From Rhynchonema sp. JSB1_4 (lineage: Eukaryota; Nematoda; Chromadorea; Monhysterida; Xyalidae): a DNA stretch of 64,000 nucleotides. A model generated the notes under the pieces. It saw only the letters and a list, made by a program, of their open reading frames with translations, ran no database searches and had not been told where the DNA came from. Below, piece after piece: positions 62,936-64,000 of the stretch. Location of the stretch: NCBI GenBank assembly GCA_030248065.1, contig JASAMV010005036.1:1-64000 (forward strand), given 5' to 3'. Both the position numbers and the translations under genes were made by a program. How positions within the stretch are numbered: the stretch's first letter is position 1; every line of letters starts with the position of its first letter.

Positions 62936-63999
62936 TTATTTATCATTATAGCCTTCCAGCATGTATTGCTTGCAAAACTGGAAAAAATTGCGAAAGAGGG
63001 TCTCTACTTTTTCGTTGTACCGATCTTCAAGCACCATCTGGATCATTCCAAGGAAAGGCTCCTCGAGGTTCTGAAATGTTCTGCATTGCTGTTGAAACAA
63101 AATCAACAGACACTTCCAGTGTTTGTGGGTATTCTTGGCAGAAGAACCGGTTTTTATGAGCAAGGATAAGGAGCGCACACTGTGTAGCATGCCTACATTT
63201 ACCATGGCATGGTTAACACAATAATGCACCAGAAGAGCATGACCAGACCAGGCCAGTGGTCCGAGTTTTAGTCTCGCAAATCCTCCCCGGTCTGTTGGCC
63301 CATACCTTCATACATCATTCAGGGATGGTCCTTGCTTCAGGTGGTACAAAAGCGCATTCTTGTACGATGTATCATAAAAACGGAAAAAATAACGAAATGT
63401 AAACGAAAAAACCTGGAAAGCCACCTCGACGTTTGTGATGCCGGGCAGCATTTTGGCTTTGTGCATTGCGCCAAATTCCCTCAACGCCTGAATGGCATCC
63501 GTGCAATCGGCGGGACTACAGTCCAACACCCCGATTAGATCGTCGAAAAACTGGAATCAGATACATAGATAAGGAGCATTTCGCGTTACAAAAGAAAGAG
63601 ACAGTCATCAAACGAACCCCTAAGTAAGCGAGCGCGAGTTTCTCAAAGTCCTTATTGTCTGTGAGGTCTGCTGCGTCCCAATTCTGATTCACCAGTGTTG
63701 TGTAATGCACGCGGTATTCGCTGTGCGTGCGCAGATACCTGATTGAAAAAGTCAAGTATTACATGCGTCAATAATGTTGTAGATTGGACGAAAACTTCAG
63801 TATCAGCTGTAATTCTTGGCTGATTAAAGCCTGGAGCCTGAAAAGTGAGCACTGATAAACGGCTGTCCCCACAAAGACACACAAAACATACCAGGCTCAT
63901 CTTCTGCGGACGCAGTGCACATGTGGAGTCTGAGCCTGATATGTTTTGTGTGTGCTTTTGCTCATGCCTCAAAGGAAGTGCAGCTGCGTTGGCTGACAT
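62936..63999 (-). CDS. Globin (5' part at window edge)
   Basis: Core exons: 63618-63738 (YLRTHSEYRVHY ... DNKDFEKLALAYLG), 63413-63550 (FFDDLIGVLD ... ALREFGAMHKAKMLPG) and 62936-63070 (PFLGMIQMVLEDRYNEKVET ... FCKQYMLEGYNDK). All are phase 0. They align with helices B/C through H of neuroglobin-like globins; the G-H exon lines up gap-free over about 40 residues. The proximal His (F8) is in GAMHKAK. By this alignment CD1 is Tyr rather than Phe, and the distal E7 position is Leu. Upstream, 63739-63837 gives TTLLTHVILDFFNQ, which would continue helix B but is one base out of frame. 63892-63999 is a possible first exon (MSANAAALPLRHEQKHTQN) with a GTATGT donor. Expected role: haem protein for oxygen, redox or sensing functions. 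Confidence 0.75.
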
Positions 64000-64000
64000 C

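Overview
This looks like a stretch of a nematode nuclear genome. The clues are: (i) degenerate interstitial arrays of TTAGGC, the usual nematode telomere unit, near 39.85, 41.5 and 23.4 kb; (ii) a complete nine-exon gene of the DUF273 glycosyltransferase-like family, known to me from nematodes; (iii) short introns with TTTTCAG-like acceptors; (iv) two small secreted-peptide precursors of neuropeptide type. Genes are sparse and split into small exons. Most of the sequence between them is inverted-repeat (MITE-like) transposons, often nested. Most single ORFs are not genes, so the gene models here were built by joining exons whose splice phases and protein signatures agree.

Layout, left to right. 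1-2150: tandem CCGG/TTT repeat and unassigned DNA. 2153-4563 (+): Ser/Thr/Asn-rich single-pass membrane protein, 5' end not resolved. 5185-8594: two large palindromic elements sharing one TTAA. 8772-11200 (+): complete four-exon LAMP-like membrane glycoprotein. 11532-14434: a TTAA palindrome, a long inverted repeat with a tRNA-like stretch, and an hAT-like element with 8-bp target duplications. 14589-18170 (-): complete DUF273 gene, 448 aa, whose introns hold no large insertions. 18171-22309: no gene seen. 22310-22845 (+): last exon of the mismatch-repair gene mlh-1, with one frame break and a polyA signal. 23.4-31 kb: a dense field of nested MITEs and hAT-like elements, with two related exon-like segments at 24.9 and 28.9 kb. 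31-34.7 kb: weak exon candidates. 34.7-37.9 kb: a 3.2-kb palindrome. 43210-43930 (+): two-exon secreted precursor with an allatostatin-C-like Cys-ring motif, behind a tandemly duplicated upstream block. 44.9-46.6 kb: a three-level transposon nest. 46941-48132 (-): a complete 107-aa precursor containing three copies of ADPYWGAIGL, each followed by an amidation/cleavage site. 50-55.8 kb: repeats and weak ORFs. 56545-57393 (+): the last two exons of a cytochrome P450 with an in-frame stop. 59.6-62.3 kb (+): secreted protein of five cysteine-rich EB/lustrin-like units, with a long (GT)n in one intron. 62936-63999 (-): globin, running to the window edge.

The genes do not form an operon or a pathway; strands alternate and intergenic distances are kilobases. 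The strongest biological result is the pair of peptide-precursor genes 4 kb apart, one of them encoding an amidated peptide family I do not recognise. The second theme is the transposon record. Several elements can be compared with an empty copy of their insertion site in the same window, which fixes target duplications: TA, 3 bp A/T-rich, TTAA, and 8 bp. Single-base frame breaks in two otherwise good genes (mlh-1, globin) suggest that residual assembly indels are possible.
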